Source: an uncultured Pseudomonadota bacterium
Lineage (GTDB): Bacteria; Pseudomonadota; Gammaproteobacteria; Methylococcales; Methylomonadaceae
NCBI GenBank assembly: GCA_903834465.1
Contig: CAILJB010000121.1
Location: forward strand, 1-33,814
Length of the DNA: 33,814 nucleotides
Reading direction: 5' to 3'
Both the position numbers and the translations under genes were made by a program. Below the pieces are notes generated by a model that worked only from the letters and a program-made list of their open reading frames with translations, searched no databases and was not told the origin of the DNA. This document shows positions 17,101 through 25,646 of this stretch, piece by piece (within the stretch, counting starts at the first letter, position 1; every line of letters begins with the position of its first letter).

Positions 17101-19241
17101 TGCACCAGCCCTAAATTATAGCCTTTACCATCAAATTCAAAATAGTTAGCACTTACTTCTACGGGGAAAATATGACCATCTTTTGTTTTGTGACGACTTT
17201 CAAAAATGAGAGAACCATTTTCTTTGAGAACTTGCCAGTGTTCTGACCAGATGTCCAATTGATAATCCGGATCAATATCGAAAACACCTAACTGAAGCAT
17301 TTCCTCGTGAGTATAACCCAATGTTCGATAGGCTTCTGTGTTGCAGTAATGAATTTTTGAGTTCTCATCTACCAAAGTAACGGATTCTTGAACGTGATTG
17401 AGCGCGTAATCTAACAAAGTAAATTGCTTTTCTGCGGCTTTACGTTCAGTAATATCTCGAATTAAAGCTAAGTTATAACCTTTACCATCAAACTCAAAAT
17501 AGTTAGCGTTAATTTCGACGGGGAAAATACGACCCTCTTTCGTTTGATGACGACTTTCAAAAAAAAGCGAACTATGTGTTTTAAGGTCTTGCCAATGCTC
17601 TGGCCAAAAATCTAATTGATAGAGTGGATCAATATCTGGTACGCCTAATTCGAGCAATTCTTCTCGTGTATAACCAATTGCGCGGCAGGCTTCAGCATTG
17701 TTGTAATGAAATTTTGCATTTTCATCAATGAGCCAAGCGGCTTCACCAACATGGTCGAGTGCATAATTTAATAGGGCGAGCTGTCTTTCTGTGGCTTTAC
17801 GTTCTGAAATATCACGCGAAAAGGCTAGATTGTAACTTTCTCCATCAAATTCAAAATAGCTGGCATTGACCTCAATAGGGGAAATTTGACCGTTTTTTGT
17901 TTTAAGGCTACTTTCTAACGTGATTGCGCCTTTCGCTTTAAGGGCTTGCCAATGCTCAGACCAGCGTTCTAATGGGAAGTCGGGATCGACATCGGGAATT
18001 GTTAAAGTGAGTAATTTTTCACGCGCCAGACCTGTCTCATGGCAGGCTTTTTGGTTGACGTAATGAATTTTCGCATCGTGATCGATTAACCAGACGGATT
18101 CTTGAACATGATTAAGCGCGTAATTTAATAAGCGGCGTTCCCTATCTGTTTCTTTACGCTCGGAAATATCACGCACCAAAGATAAATTATAATTTTTCCC
18201 TTGATGAGCAAAATAAGTACCTCTCACTTCCACGGGGAAAATACGTCCCTCTTTGGTTTTGTGACGTGTTTCTATTTTTTTATGCGGGCTACCTAGTAAA
18301 CGAGCGGCTTTATACTGTTCCCAATGTTCAAAATTAAAATCTGGGTCAATATCAAAAATTCGTAACGTTAATAATTCTTCGCGTGTATAACCTAAACTGC
18401 TGCACGCCTTTTCGTTGACTTGCACGAATCGCGCATTTTCATCAATTAAAAAAATGGCTTCTTCAACATTATCAAAAGCATAATCGAGTAACGCAAGCTG
18501 GTTATCCTTTTGTTTACGCTCGGAAATATTTTGCATGATGGTAGATATGAATTCAGGTCTACCTTTGCGGTCGTGGTGTAACACCAGTGTTTGAAAAACA
18601 GGAATTTCATAACCTTCACGATGCAACAAAGCCGCCTCACCCCGCCATACACCATGCGATAACACATGCGGGATGGCAGTTTCTTGCATCAACTTCAATA
18701 CCCATTTGGGGTGCATATCTGAAATAGTCAATTCCGAAAGGTTGGTATCATCCGGCAATCCAACCATGCGTTTCGCAGCACGATTGTGGTACAGCAACTT
18801 ACTTTGCATATTCGCACTGCCGATAAAATCGGCAGATTCTTCTAACATATCGATTAAGCGTTGTTTTTCAGCTTCGGCATATTTGCGCTCAGTAATATCT
18901 CGTGCAATGGAAATTCCCACCCATTCGCCGTTATATTCGAATGGATGTCCGCTGATTTCAACCGGAAAAAGGCGACCGTCTTTTGTGCGATGGCACGTCT
19001 CAAGTAGATAATATCCTTGTGTTTTTATTTCTTCGTCAATTTTTTGAAAAGCCACTTCGTCCACAAGCGGGTCAATATCTGACACTCTCATTTGTAACAA
19101 TTCTTCTCGACTGTAGCCGAGTTTATGGCAGGCACAATCATTCACATAGCGAAAAGCTCGACTTTGTAAGTCGATTAAAAATACAGCATCATTTGTTCGA
19201 TTAGAGTCAGAGATTAACTTCCAAGTAGTTACTACGTTCAT
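14148..19241 (-). CDS. Giant multi-PAS/GAF sensor with GGDEF and EAL domains (c-di-GMP turnover)
   Basis: 1,697-residue cytoplasmic protein with no transmembrane segment. Order: PAS1 (13-120), PAS2 (131-242), PAS3 (253-362), PAS4 (374-482), PAS5 (493-601), PAS6 (612-720), PAS7 (738-846), GAF (863-1000), PAS8 (1014-1131), PAS9 (1142-1259), GGDEF (1270-1433), EAL (1443-1693). The diguanylate cyclase has intact GGDEF (1349-1353) and, five residues before it, the RTSD inhibitory site. The phosphodiesterase keeps EAL (1478-1480), INMSPRQL, ITEG, DDFGTGYS, YLKIDQSF, AEGVET and IQGY. Both activities are therefore possible. PAS3 to PAS6 are near-copies (separate entry). A TTG two codons upstream (19247) is an alternative start; the ATG is preferred. 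It follows rep by 47 bases. Confidence 0.95.
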   Translation of the reverse strand: MNVVTTWKLISDSNRTNDAVFLIDLQSRAFRYVNDCACHKLGYSREELLQMRVSDIDPLVDEVAFQKIDEEIKTQGYYLLETCHRTKDGRLFPVEISGHPFEYNGEWVGISIARDITERKYAEAEKQRLIDMLEESADFIGSANMQSKLLYHNRAAKRMVGLPDDTNLSELTISDMHPKWVLKLMQETAIPHVLSHGVWRGEAALLHREGYEIPVFQTLVLHHDRKGRPEFISTIMQNISERKQKDNQLALLDYAFDNVEEAIFLIDENARFVQVNEKACSSLGYTREELLTLRIFDIDPDFNFEHWEQYKAARLLGSPHKKIETRHKTKEGRIFPVEVRGTYFAHQGKNYNLSLVRDISERKETDRERRLLNYALNHVQESVWLIDHDAKIHYVNQKACHETGLAREKLLTLTIPDVDPDFPLERWSEHWQALKAKGAITLESSLKTKNGQISPIEVNASYFEFDGESYNLAFSRDISERKATERQLALLNYALDHVGEAAWLIDENAKFHYNNAEACRAIGYTREELLELGVPDIDPLYQLDFWPEHWQDLKTHSSLFFESRHQTKEGRIFPVEINANYFEFDGKGYNLALIRDITERKAAEKQFTLLDYALNHVQESVTLVDENSKIHYCNTEAYRTLGYTHEEMLQLGVFDIDPDYQLDIWSEHWQVLKENGSLIFESRHKTKDGHIFPVEVSANYFEFDGKGYNLGLVHDITERKKIQEALQRSESLLSDAQRIAHIGSWEVDFSNGELIWTDENYRIWEIDKSQFGATVEAFYDTVHPEDLEKVAKAYEESVANKTLYQIEHRLLFPDGRIKYIAERGEPFCNEKGDIIRFVGTSMDITEQQRVKDILEFIAQHGWKDSGESFLVTLAQYLSQILGIDYVIIGKLGVPVTQAETAVFYAKGEILPNIQYDLKDSPCGNVMNGKICCYSENIQQIFPDDMFFVEMQIESYAGIPLLDTTGKVIGLIALMGSKPFIDTVSITSILQLVATSVAAELERQRSEQILRQSEQQFRVLAETLPSPVFRFDKECRRIYMNPVAEKISGIAAEELLYKKASDSSPLNKDELEKVEQAIQRVLETGKPQEGDVLFKVPASGQIYHFHNNYAPEFDANGDVASVICISHDITERKKMEEKLRQREQEFRILVETSPSPIIRYDAECRRVYVNPAVEKMAGKTAPNMLHQIPTEGTLLSDPIKNSVEQTLRHVLATGQPTENEVELILADGQTHYFYNRYAPELDANGKTVGVVLIGHDITERKQMEQQMFYHASYDSLTGLPNRRMLNNRMREEISKAERGHASLTILFIDLDRFKEVNDTLGHEIGDCLLVEATQRIRSCIRTSDTVGRLGGDEFIVILPCAGDVPSLERVTQSILTALAAPFYFGYEYSAYISASIGIAVYPQDATDAESLIGCADQAMYAAKESGRNNFNFFTASMQEQAQQRLRLIGCLREALEKNQFEVYYQPITCVVSGKAVKAEALVRWHHPVLGMVSPAIFIPLAEETDLIQDIGSWVFRQAADTAKRWNELNEDDEHRLISINMSPRQLIKGTGDQIAINYLQEIELDSAHIVIEITEGLLLDDSPDIIDKLNRLRAAGIQISLDDFGTGYSAMAYLKKFNLDYLKIDQSFVRGMETDIGDHAITDAIIMMAHRLGMKVIAEGVETDGQLKLLTEAGCEYIQGYFYSKPLPIDAFLSYVMR
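17085..18464. repeat. Tandemly duplicated PAS modules (357-base period)
   Basis: Four consecutive PAS/PAC units (PAS3-6) share the pattern (E)xxWLIDENAKxHYxN ... DIDPxxxxxxWxEHW ... FPVExxAxYFEFDGKxYNL. PAS4, PAS5 and PAS6 start exactly 119 residues apart (357 bases), and PAS3 starts 121 before PAS4. At DNA level, segments such as the one beginning CCTTTACCATCAAA recur at 17122 and 17479, with the related copy one period further on (near 17836). This indicates recent internal duplication and a site prone to copy-number change. Confidence 0.85.
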
Positions 19242-19274
19242 GTACAAAAAGCTTTATGTGAATTTTAGCGGTAA

Positions 19275-19280
19275 ATTATA
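19275..19280 (-). promoter_or_regulatory. Possible -10 element for the PAS/EAL gene
   Basis: A perfect TATAAT on the minus strand lies 34 bases upstream of the ATG at 19241 and just past the rep stop, in TTTGGTTATAATTTACC. No good -35 is present at 16-18 bases. It could give the sensor gene its own transcript in addition to readthrough from rep. Confidence 0.33.
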
Positions 19281-19288
19281 ACCAAATA

Positions 19289-21313
19289 TTAGGAAACCTT
19301 TGACAGTAAGTTATTCATCTGGGCAAAAAACGAGCGTTTGTTTTGTTGTTTTACTTCATCTGACAATGGTTTACGCGCTGCCCATTGCAAATCTTCTTCA
19401 GGTAATTCGTCTAGGAATCGGCTTGGTTCGCAGTCTTCATAGGTACCCCGCTGTTTTCGTTGCAGGCAATAACTCAACGTGCAAGTGCGTTGCGCTCTTG
19501 TAATTCCCACATAGGCAAGTCGTCGTTCTTCTTCGATACTGTCGCCGTCGATGCTGTTTTGATGCGGCAAAATTTTTTCTTCCACGCCAATTAAAAAAAC
19601 GTGTGGAAATTCCAACCCTTTCGCTGCGTGCAACGTCATTAAACTCACTTCGTCATTCACGTCGTCTTCACGATTGCGTTCTAACACATCGAGTAACATT
19701 ACTTTTGCCACTAAATCGGTCAACGAAAATCCCTCGCCGTCAGCGGTATTGCGTTCAATCAGCCGTTCCAACCAACCTAATAAATCTTGTACATTTTTCA
19801 TGCGCCGTTCGGCAGATTCACGACTGTTGCTGTCTTCGCGTAGATAATGAGAATAGCCGATTTGTTCAAGTAATTCGTTAATGCGTTCGATTTTATTCGT
19901 CGCCGAATGTAATTGTGCCGCCCGTTTCAAAATCCAATCCTGAAATTGCTGCAAACGTTGGCGTGGAGCTTCTGCTAATCGCGTACTCAAGCCCATTTCG
20001 CCACATGCGGCAAATAAACTCACTTGTCGTTCTCGCGCATATTCGCCTAATTTTTCTAATGTCGTCGCGCCAATTTCGCGGCGCGGTGTATTCACAATCC
20101 GTAAAAATGCGGCATCGTCATCGTGATTTGCCAGCAAACGTAAATAACTCAACACGTCTTTGACTTCGGTATAAGAAAAAAACGACGTACCGCCACTGAT
20201 AAAATACGGTACATTCCGTTCGCGCAAACTTTGTTCAAACAAACGTGATTGATGATTGCCGCGATACAAAATCGCATAATCCTGATAACGACTATTGTTT
20301 ATCAATTTACTGTGCATGATTTCTGAGACAATTTGCGCCGCTTCGACCTCTTCATTACGATGCGCCAACACTTTCAATGGTTCGCCGTGTTCTAACTGAC
20401 TCCAAAGACGTTTTTCAAAAACGTGCGGATTGTTAGCAATCAAATGATTCGCCACTTTTAAAATGCGTCCGGTGGAACGGTAATTTTGTTCGAGTTTGAT
20501 GACTTCTAAACGGGGGAAATCGTGTTGTAATTGTGCCAAATTTTCAGGCTGTGCGCCGCGCCACGCATAAATCGATTGGTCGTCATCACCGACAACGGTA
20601 AATTTCGCCAACGTGCCAACCAATAATTTCACCAATTGGTATTGGGTTAAATTGGTGTCTTGATATTCATCGACAAGCAAATAACGAATGCGGTTTTGCC
20701 ATTTTGCCAACACGTCGGCGTGCGATTGGAATAATAAAACCGGCATTAAAATCAAATCATCAAAATCCACCGCGTTATAAGCGTGCAAACAGCGGGTGTA
20801 ATCGGCGTAAATTTGGGCAACTTGTGCGTCCAGCGGTGAAATTACTGCGACAATGGCTTGTTCAGGCGTGACAAACGCATTTTTCCATTGCCCGATTTTG
20901 GCGGCAAATTGTTCAATTTGTTTACTGTCGTAATCACCGGCTTGTTGGGTCAGTAAACTTTTCAAAACCGTGGTTTTATCGTATTCATCAAACAAGGTAA
21001 TCGCCGCTTTATAACCCAAGGCTTTGTGTTCTTTGCGTAAAATATCTAGCCCTAAGGAATGAAACGTCGAGACACGCAAACCACGACCTTGCGAGCCATG
21101 CAGTAATTTACTGACACGACTTTGCATTTCACGCGCGGCTTTGTTAGTAAATGTCAATGCAGCAATGTGGCGAGCGGGTAAACCTTGACGCACTAAATAG
21201 GCTATTTTTTCAGTAATGACGCGCGTCTTACCACTGCCTGCACCAGCTAAAACGAGTAACGGACGTTCGACTTGTTTTACAGCGGCTTGTTGTTCTGGAT
21301 TTAAATTTTTCAT
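19289..21313 (-). CDS. rep: ATP-dependent DNA helicase Rep (superfamily 1A)
   Basis: 3'-5' helicase that travels with the replisome and clears proteins ahead of the fork. The 674 residues fit Rep (E. coli 673). The SF1A motifs are visible in order: Q motif LNPEQQAAV, Walker A LAGAGSGKT (22-30), ALTFTNKAAREM, the DEYQDTN Walker B, VVGDDDQSIYAWRG, LEQNYRS, LMTLHAAKGLEFPHV and YVGITRAQ. The N-terminus matches Rep better than UvrD. Its ATG directly abuts the TAA of the upstream pilus ATPase (TAAATG), so it is translated by coupling, and it is followed by the c-di-GMP sensor gene. Confidence 0.94.
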   Translation of the reverse strand: MKNLNPEQQAAVKQVERPLLVLAGAGSGKTRVITEKIAYLVRQGLPARHIAALTFTNKAAREMQSRVSKLLHGSQGRGLRVSTFHSLGLDILRKEHKALGYKAAITLFDEYDKTTVLKSLLTQQAGDYDSKQIEQFAAKIGQWKNAFVTPEQAIVAVISPLDAQVAQIYADYTRCLHAYNAVDFDDLILMPVLLFQSHADVLAKWQNRIRYLLVDEYQDTNLTQYQLVKLLVGTLAKFTVVGDDDQSIYAWRGAQPENLAQLQHDFPRLEVIKLEQNYRSTGRILKVANHLIANNPHVFEKRLWSQLEHGEPLKVLAHRNEEVEAAQIVSEIMHSKLINNSRYQDYAILYRGNHQSRLFEQSLRERNVPYFISGGTSFFSYTEVKDVLSYLRLLANHDDDAAFLRIVNTPRREIGATTLEKLGEYARERQVSLFAACGEMGLSTRLAEAPRQRLQQFQDWILKRAAQLHSATNKIERINELLEQIGYSHYLREDSNSRESAERRMKNVQDLLGWLERLIERNTADGEGFSLTDLVAKVMLLDVLERNREDDVNDEVSLMTLHAAKGLEFPHVFLIGVEEKILPHQNSIDGDSIEEERRLAYVGITRAQRTCTLSYCLQRKQRGTYEDCEPSRFLDELPEEDLQWAARKPLSDEVKQQNKRSFFAQMNNLLSKVS

Positions 21314-22543
21314 TTATCGATGCGTGAAAATCGATCCCATATCACTGTTGTCATCATGAATATCAGACAATGTTATTTCTTTGCTTTCAAACATACTGGC
21401 AGGACGTTTGAGTTCGGGTTCAGATTTTTCAGTTGCGCGGTTTACATCTGTAGAAATCTCTTGTGATTCAGCTAAATTCATTTGCTGCATGGTTTGTTTT
21501 ACCATGAAACGGAATTCATTTTTGTGTTCAGCCGTGCTAACAGCGTCTTCATAACTTATTTTTTGTTGTACAAATAAATCGCAACGGGCTTGATCAAAAC
21601 TTTGCATTCCCACATCGTGTCCATGAATAATCAATTCTTTAAGACGATGAAATTCTCCCCGTCTTAGCGCGTCTTGAACTTCGGGTGTGTTAATTAAAAT
21701 TTCAGAAATCACATAATTTTTTCCATTACTACACCGCAATAATTGTTGCGATACAATAGCACGCAACCCCGTCACTAATTCCATACGCATTCGACGGTGC
21801 ATATCATCAGGAAATAAATTCAGTATTCGCTCCATAACTTGTTCAGCATAACCAGCATTGATGGTCGATAAACACAAACAGCCTGAATCCACGACCGACA
21901 TGGCGGTTTGCATCGCTTCGCGCGACCTAATTTCACCAATTGCCACCACATCAGGTGATTGCTGCAACGCATTTTTTAATGCTATTTCGTAAGAATCGGT
22001 ATCCAAACCCACTTCTCGTTGCGTCACGATACAATTTGCATGCGAGTGCATAAATTCCATCGGATCTTCTAGCACTATAATGTGACCGCTACTATTTTGA
22101 TTACGGTATTTAATCAATGAAGCCATAGAAGTCGATTTACCTGCGCCCAAAGGCCCCGCAAATAAAACCAAACCTTGTTTTTCCATGACAAGTTCTTTAA
22201 CTATCGGAGGTAACGTTAGGGTATCAATATCAGGAATTTCATGTTGAATGCGATGTAATACCATCCCCGCCGCATCGCGTTGGATAAACGCACTGACACG
22301 AAATCGACCTACTTTAGGGATACCGATTGCGAATTGACATTCTTTTGTTTTATAAAATTCTTCCTTATGACGAGCTTCCATAATGCTTAAAACTAACGCT
22401 AACGTTTGCTCTTTAGTCAACGCCGTTTTAGATACTTCCACTAACGCGCCATCAATTTTCATGGTCGGCGCACGTCCTGCCGTAATAAATAAATGAAACG
22501 AATTTTTTTGCACCATAAGTGCTAATAAGGCATTGAAATCCAT
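21314..22543 (-). CDS. pilU: Twitching-motility ATPase PilU, atypical
   Basis: PilT-paralogous hexameric ATPase that helps type IV pilus retraction. Its 409 residues include the PilU-like start MDFNALLALMVQKNSF and LFITAGRAPTMKIDG. Walker A is GPLGAGKST (130-138, unusual L), the Asp box is VLEDPMEFMHSH and Walker B is AIGEIRSREAM. The His box is altered: where PilT in the same operon has His222 and His229 (GHLVFGTLHT), this protein has Cys222 and Asn229 (GCLCLSTINA). It also carries a ~60-residue polar C-terminal tail (NLAESQEIST onward) beyond the ATPase core. It lies 8 bases after pilT. The ATPase may be weakened or purely assisting. Confidence 0.88.
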   Translation of the reverse strand: MDFNALLALMVQKNSFHLFITAGRAPTMKIDGALVEVSKTALTKEQTLALVLSIMEARHKEEFYKTKECQFAIGIPKVGRFRVSAFIQRDAAGMVLHRIQHEIPDIDTLTLPPIVKELVMEKQGLVLFAGPLGAGKSTSMASLIKYRNQNSSGHIIVLEDPMEFMHSHANCIVTQREVGLDTDSYEIALKNALQQSPDVVAIGEIRSREAMQTAMSVVDSGCLCLSTINAGYAEQVMERILNLFPDDMHRRMRMELVTGLRAIVSQQLLRCSNGKNYVISEILINTPEVQDALRRGEFHRLKELIIHGHDVGMQSFDQARCDLFVQQKISYEDAVSTAEHKNEFRFMVKQTMQQMNLAESQEISTDVNRATEKSEPELKRPASMFESKEITLSDIHDDNSDMGSIFTHR

Positions 22544-22551
22544 AATAACTC

Positions 22552-23592
22552 CTAATGATGAAACATTTCTTTATTCACCGCTTGAACAGCGGCGACTTTA
22601 GGGGAAACCAGTCCTTTATCCACTAATTCCTTCATATTTTGATCGAGCGTTTGCATGCCATCCATGCGACCGGTTTGAATAGCCGAATACATTTGGGCAA
22701 CTTTGGCTTCTCGAATCAAATTCTTAATCCCATTTGTCCCGACCATAATTTCATGTGCGGCAATCCGTCCACCGCCAACTTTTTTCAATAAGGCTTGTGA
22801 AATAACCGCTTGCAATGATTCTGATAACATTGAACGAATCATATCTTTTTCCGCCGCAGGAAAAACGTCAATGATGCGGTCAATCGATTTTGCAGCAGAG
22901 GTGGTATGCAACGTCCCAAACACTAAATGTCCCGTTTCAGCCGCTGTTAGCGCTAGTCGAATAGTTTCTAAGTCTCGCATTTCTCCCACCAAAATAATGT
23001 CAGGATCTTCACGCAATGCTGAACGTAACGCTTCATTAAATCCCAAAGTATCTCGATGCACTTCTCGTTGATTGATAAGACAGCGATTACTTTCGTGAAC
23101 AAATTCAACAGGGTCTTCAACGGTCAAAATATGTGCGTAATCGTTATGGTTAATATGGTTAATCATAGCCGCAAGCGTTGTTGATTTCCCTGAACCTGTT
23201 GGACCTGTAACTAAAATTAAACCGCGTGGTTTTTTACACAGTTCTTGGAAAAATAAAGGGGCTTTTAATTCTTCTAAACTTTGTACAACAGAAGGAATTG
23301 ACCGAAATACAGCCGCTGCACCACGCGCCTGATTAAAGGCATTGACCCGAAATCGCGCTACATTTGGCAGTGAAAATGAAAAATCTGTTTCTAAAAATTC
23401 TTCGTAATCCCGACGTTGTTTATCGCTCATAATGTCATAAATTAAGCCGTGAACTTCTTTGTGATTTAAGGCTGGCATGTTAATGCGACGCATGTCGCCA
23501 TCAACGCGAATCATCGGCGGCAATCCGGCGGACAAATGTAAATCCGAGGCGTTATTTTTAAACGAAAAAGTGAGCAGTTCTGCAATATCCAT
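22552..23592 (-). CDS. pilT: Type IV pilus retraction ATPase PilT
   Basis: Hexameric motor at the inner face of the cytoplasmic membrane that depolymerises pilin and retracts the pilus for twitching motility. The 346 residues are the normal length. Visible are the N-terminal domain (FSFKNNASDLHLSAG), Walker A GPTGSGKST (130-138), Asp box TVEDPVEF, Walker B with GEMRDLET (203-210), the intact His box GHLVFGTLHTTSA with His222 and His229, and the C-terminal IKNLIRE motif needed for retraction. It is first in the pilT-pilU-rep-PAS/EAL-mutT run and divergent from yggS, an arrangement conserved in many gammaproteobacteria. The ~100-base divergent gap shows no confident promoter. Confidence 0.97.
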   Translation of the reverse strand: MDIAELLTFSFKNNASDLHLSAGLPPMIRVDGDMRRINMPALNHKEVHGLIYDIMSDKQRRDYEEFLETDFSFSLPNVARFRVNAFNQARGAAAVFRSIPSVVQSLEELKAPLFFQELCKKPRGLILVTGPTGSGKSTTLAAMINHINHNDYAHILTVEDPVEFVHESNRCLINQREVHRDTLGFNEALRSALREDPDIILVGEMRDLETIRLALTAAETGHLVFGTLHTTSAAKSIDRIIDVFPAAEKDMIRSMLSESLQAVISQALLKKVGGGRIAAHEIMVGTNGIKNLIREAKVAQMYSAIQTGRMDGMQTLDQNMKELVDKGLVSPKVAAVQAVNKEMFHH

Positions 23593-23694
23593 GAATAAAA
23601 CTCGTTATGTTTGAAAAAAATAGAGCGAGGAAAAAATAACATACGATAAAATCAACCGAATTTTAATCCACGTCCTTTTTTGAAAGCACCTATT

Positions 23695-24372
23695 ATGCCT
23701 GCAATCGCTCACAGACTTAAACAAATTCACACCCAAATTCACGCAGCAGAACAAACGTATCATCGCGCCCCAAATTCCGTGCAATTGCTCGCCGTCAGTA
23801 AAACAAAACCTGTAGGTGCAATTATCAGCGCGTATCAAGCCAGTCAACGGCATTTTGGTGAAAATTATGTGCAAGAAGCGTTGCTTAAACAGCAAGAATT
23901 GGGGGCGTTTGATATAACGTGGCATTTTATTGGCCCGATTCAATCTAATAAAACAAAAGTGTTAGCCGCACATTTTGATTGGGTTCACAGTGTCGATAGT
24001 TTGAAAGTCGCACAACGATTGAGTTCGCAACGTCCTGATTTTTTATCGCCGTTAAATATTTGTGTGCAAGTGAATATCAGCGATGAAGACAGTAAATCAG
24101 GTGTCAATTTAGAAGAATTGCCAGATTTGATTTCGCAGATTTCAGATTTACCGAATATTAAATTGCGTGGTGTGATGGCAATTCCTGCACCTCAACATAA
24201 TTTTGCATTGCAACGTAAACCCTATCAAAAATTAGTGGCGGCGGTAAAAGCTCTGCCAAATGAACAATTAACTACATTTTCATTTGGCATGTCAGATGAT
24301 TTGGAAGCGGCAATTGCGGAAGGTTCGACGATGGTGAGAATTGGAACGGCGTTATTTGGAGCGAGGTTTTAA
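23695..24372 (+). CDS. yggS: PLP-binding protein YggS/PROSC family
   Basis: Cytoplasmic pyridoxal-5'-phosphate homeostasis protein with an alanine-racemase-like barrel and no known catalytic reaction. From the ATG at 23695 it has 225 residues (MPAIAHRLKQIH), aligning with YggS. A TTG at 23680 would add five residues and is less likely. The PLP-lysine motif LLAVSKTKP comes near residue 32, followed by HFGENYVQEA, WHFIGPIQSNKTK, and FSFGMSDDLEAAI with STMVRIGTALFG at the C-terminus. The usual partner proC is not next to it. Its stop overlaps the stop of convergent hflX by four bases. Confidence 0.95.
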   Translation: MPAIAHRLKQIHTQIHAAEQTYHRAPNSVQLLAVSKTKPVGAIISAYQASQRHFGENYVQEALLKQQELGAFDITWHFIGPIQSNKTKVLAAHFDWVHSVDSLKVAQRLSSQRPDFLSPLNICVQVNISDEDSKSGVNLEELPDLISQISDLPNIKLRGVMAIPAPQHNFALQRKPYQKLVAAVKALPNEQLTTFSFGMSDDLEAAIAEGSTMVRIGTALFGARF

Positions 24373-25643
24373 ACTTCTTCAACCTGCACGTCTTTGAGCA
24401 AGCCCAAATGTTTTACGTCAATTTCGATGAGCAAATTGGTATCGCCAAATTCATCTATCGTTTCCTCAAAAATTTGCGCTTGAGCGAACAACTTGGCACG
24501 AATACCGCCTTGTTGCGGCGTTAAAAAACAACGGTGGCGAACTTTCGTATTGGCGAATTTTTCAACCAAAACATCAAACAATAAATCCACGCCCTGCCCT
24601 GTTTGCGCGGATAACCACACGCGAATCGCATTGCCTTCATCATCTCTATCGACATGCGGCGCGATATTGTCAAGTAAATCAATTTTATTAAAAATTTCTA
24701 AACGTGGAATTTTTGCCGCACCAATTTCTTCCAAAACCAATTCAACTTGCTGCATTAAATCGTCACGGTCTTCGGCAGCGGTATCCACAACGTGCAGCAA
24801 TAAATCCGCTTCTAAGGCTTCTTGCAACGTTGATTTAAAGGCTGCAACTAATTCGTGCGGCAACTGCCGAATAAAGCCCACCGTATCCGCAAAAACCACT
24901 TCGGTATTATTCGGCAACTGGCAACGGCGTAGCGTTGGGTCTAACGTGGCAAATAATTGGTTGGCGGCGTAAATTTCTGCACCCGTCAACGTGTTGAACA
25001 GCGTCGATTTTCCCGCATTCGTATAACCGACCAATGAAATCGTAGGTGTTTCACTTTTTTTGCGTTGACTACGACCTTGATGGCGTTGTTTATCTACTTT
25101 GTCGAGCCGCTGTTGAATTTGTTTTAAACGCACCGCAAGTAAACGGCGGTCGGTTTCAAGTTGTGTTTCACCTGGTCCACGCATTCCGATACCGCCTTTT
25201 TGGCGTTCCAAATGCGTCCAACCGCGAACTAAGCGCGTTGATAAATGTTTGAGCTGTGCGAGTTCGACTTGTAATTTACCTTCAAACGATTGCGCCCGTT
25301 GCGCGAAAATATCCAGAATCAGTCCGTTTCTATCGACCACGCGCACGCCTAAAAAACGTTCCAAATTACGTTCTTGGCTAGGGGAAAGCGCGTGATTAAA
25401 CAGCACCACATCCGCTTCAAACATTTCAATAGCAGATTTTAATTCGTCGAGTTTTCCTGTACCGATAAAATATTTTGGATCAGGACGTTGCCGACCACCG
25501 GTAACAACGTGAACAGGCTCAGTGCCGGCGGATTTTGCTAGCTCTTTAAGTTCGGGCAAATTCGCTTCGCCATGATGAAAAATCATGTGAACTAAAATTG
25601 CACGTTCACCGGTATCGGGGCGTTCTGAAACTAAATCTTGCAT
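24369..25643 (-). CDS. hflX: GTPase HflX
   Basis: Ribosome-associated GTPase that splits stalled or heat-damaged 70S ribosomes. The 424 residues comprise an N-terminal HflX domain (FIGTGKLDEL, LSPSQERNLE), the conserved GMRGPGETQLETDRR linker, and the G domain. The G domain has G1 GYTNAGKS (206-213), G3 DTVGF (253-257), G4 NKID (319-322) and the membrane-GTPase-like FIRQLPHELVAAFKSTLQE. It starts only 3 bases after the hfq stop, in the standard hfq-hflX order. The later hflK-hflC genes of the E. coli cluster are absent; it ends against yggS. Confidence 0.97.
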   Translation of the reverse strand: MQDLVSERPDTGERAILVHMIFHHGEANLPELKELAKSAGTEPVHVVTGGRQRPDPKYFIGTGKLDELKSAIEMFEADVVLFNHALSPSQERNLERFLGVRVVDRNGLILDIFAQRAQSFEGKLQVELAQLKHLSTRLVRGWTHLERQKGGIGMRGPGETQLETDRRLLAVRLKQIQQRLDKVDKQRHQGRSQRKKSETPTISLVGYTNAGKSTLFNTLTGAEIYAANQLFATLDPTLRRCQLPNNTEVVFADTVGFIRQLPHELVAAFKSTLQEALEADLLLHVVDTAAEDRDDLMQQVELVLEEIGAAKIPRLEIFNKIDLLDNIAPHVDRDDEGNAIRVWLSAQTGQGVDLLFDVLVEKFANTKVRHRCFLTPQQGGIRAKLFAQAQIFEETIDEFGDTNLLIEIDVKHLGLLKDVQVEEV

Positions 25644-25646
25644 GTT

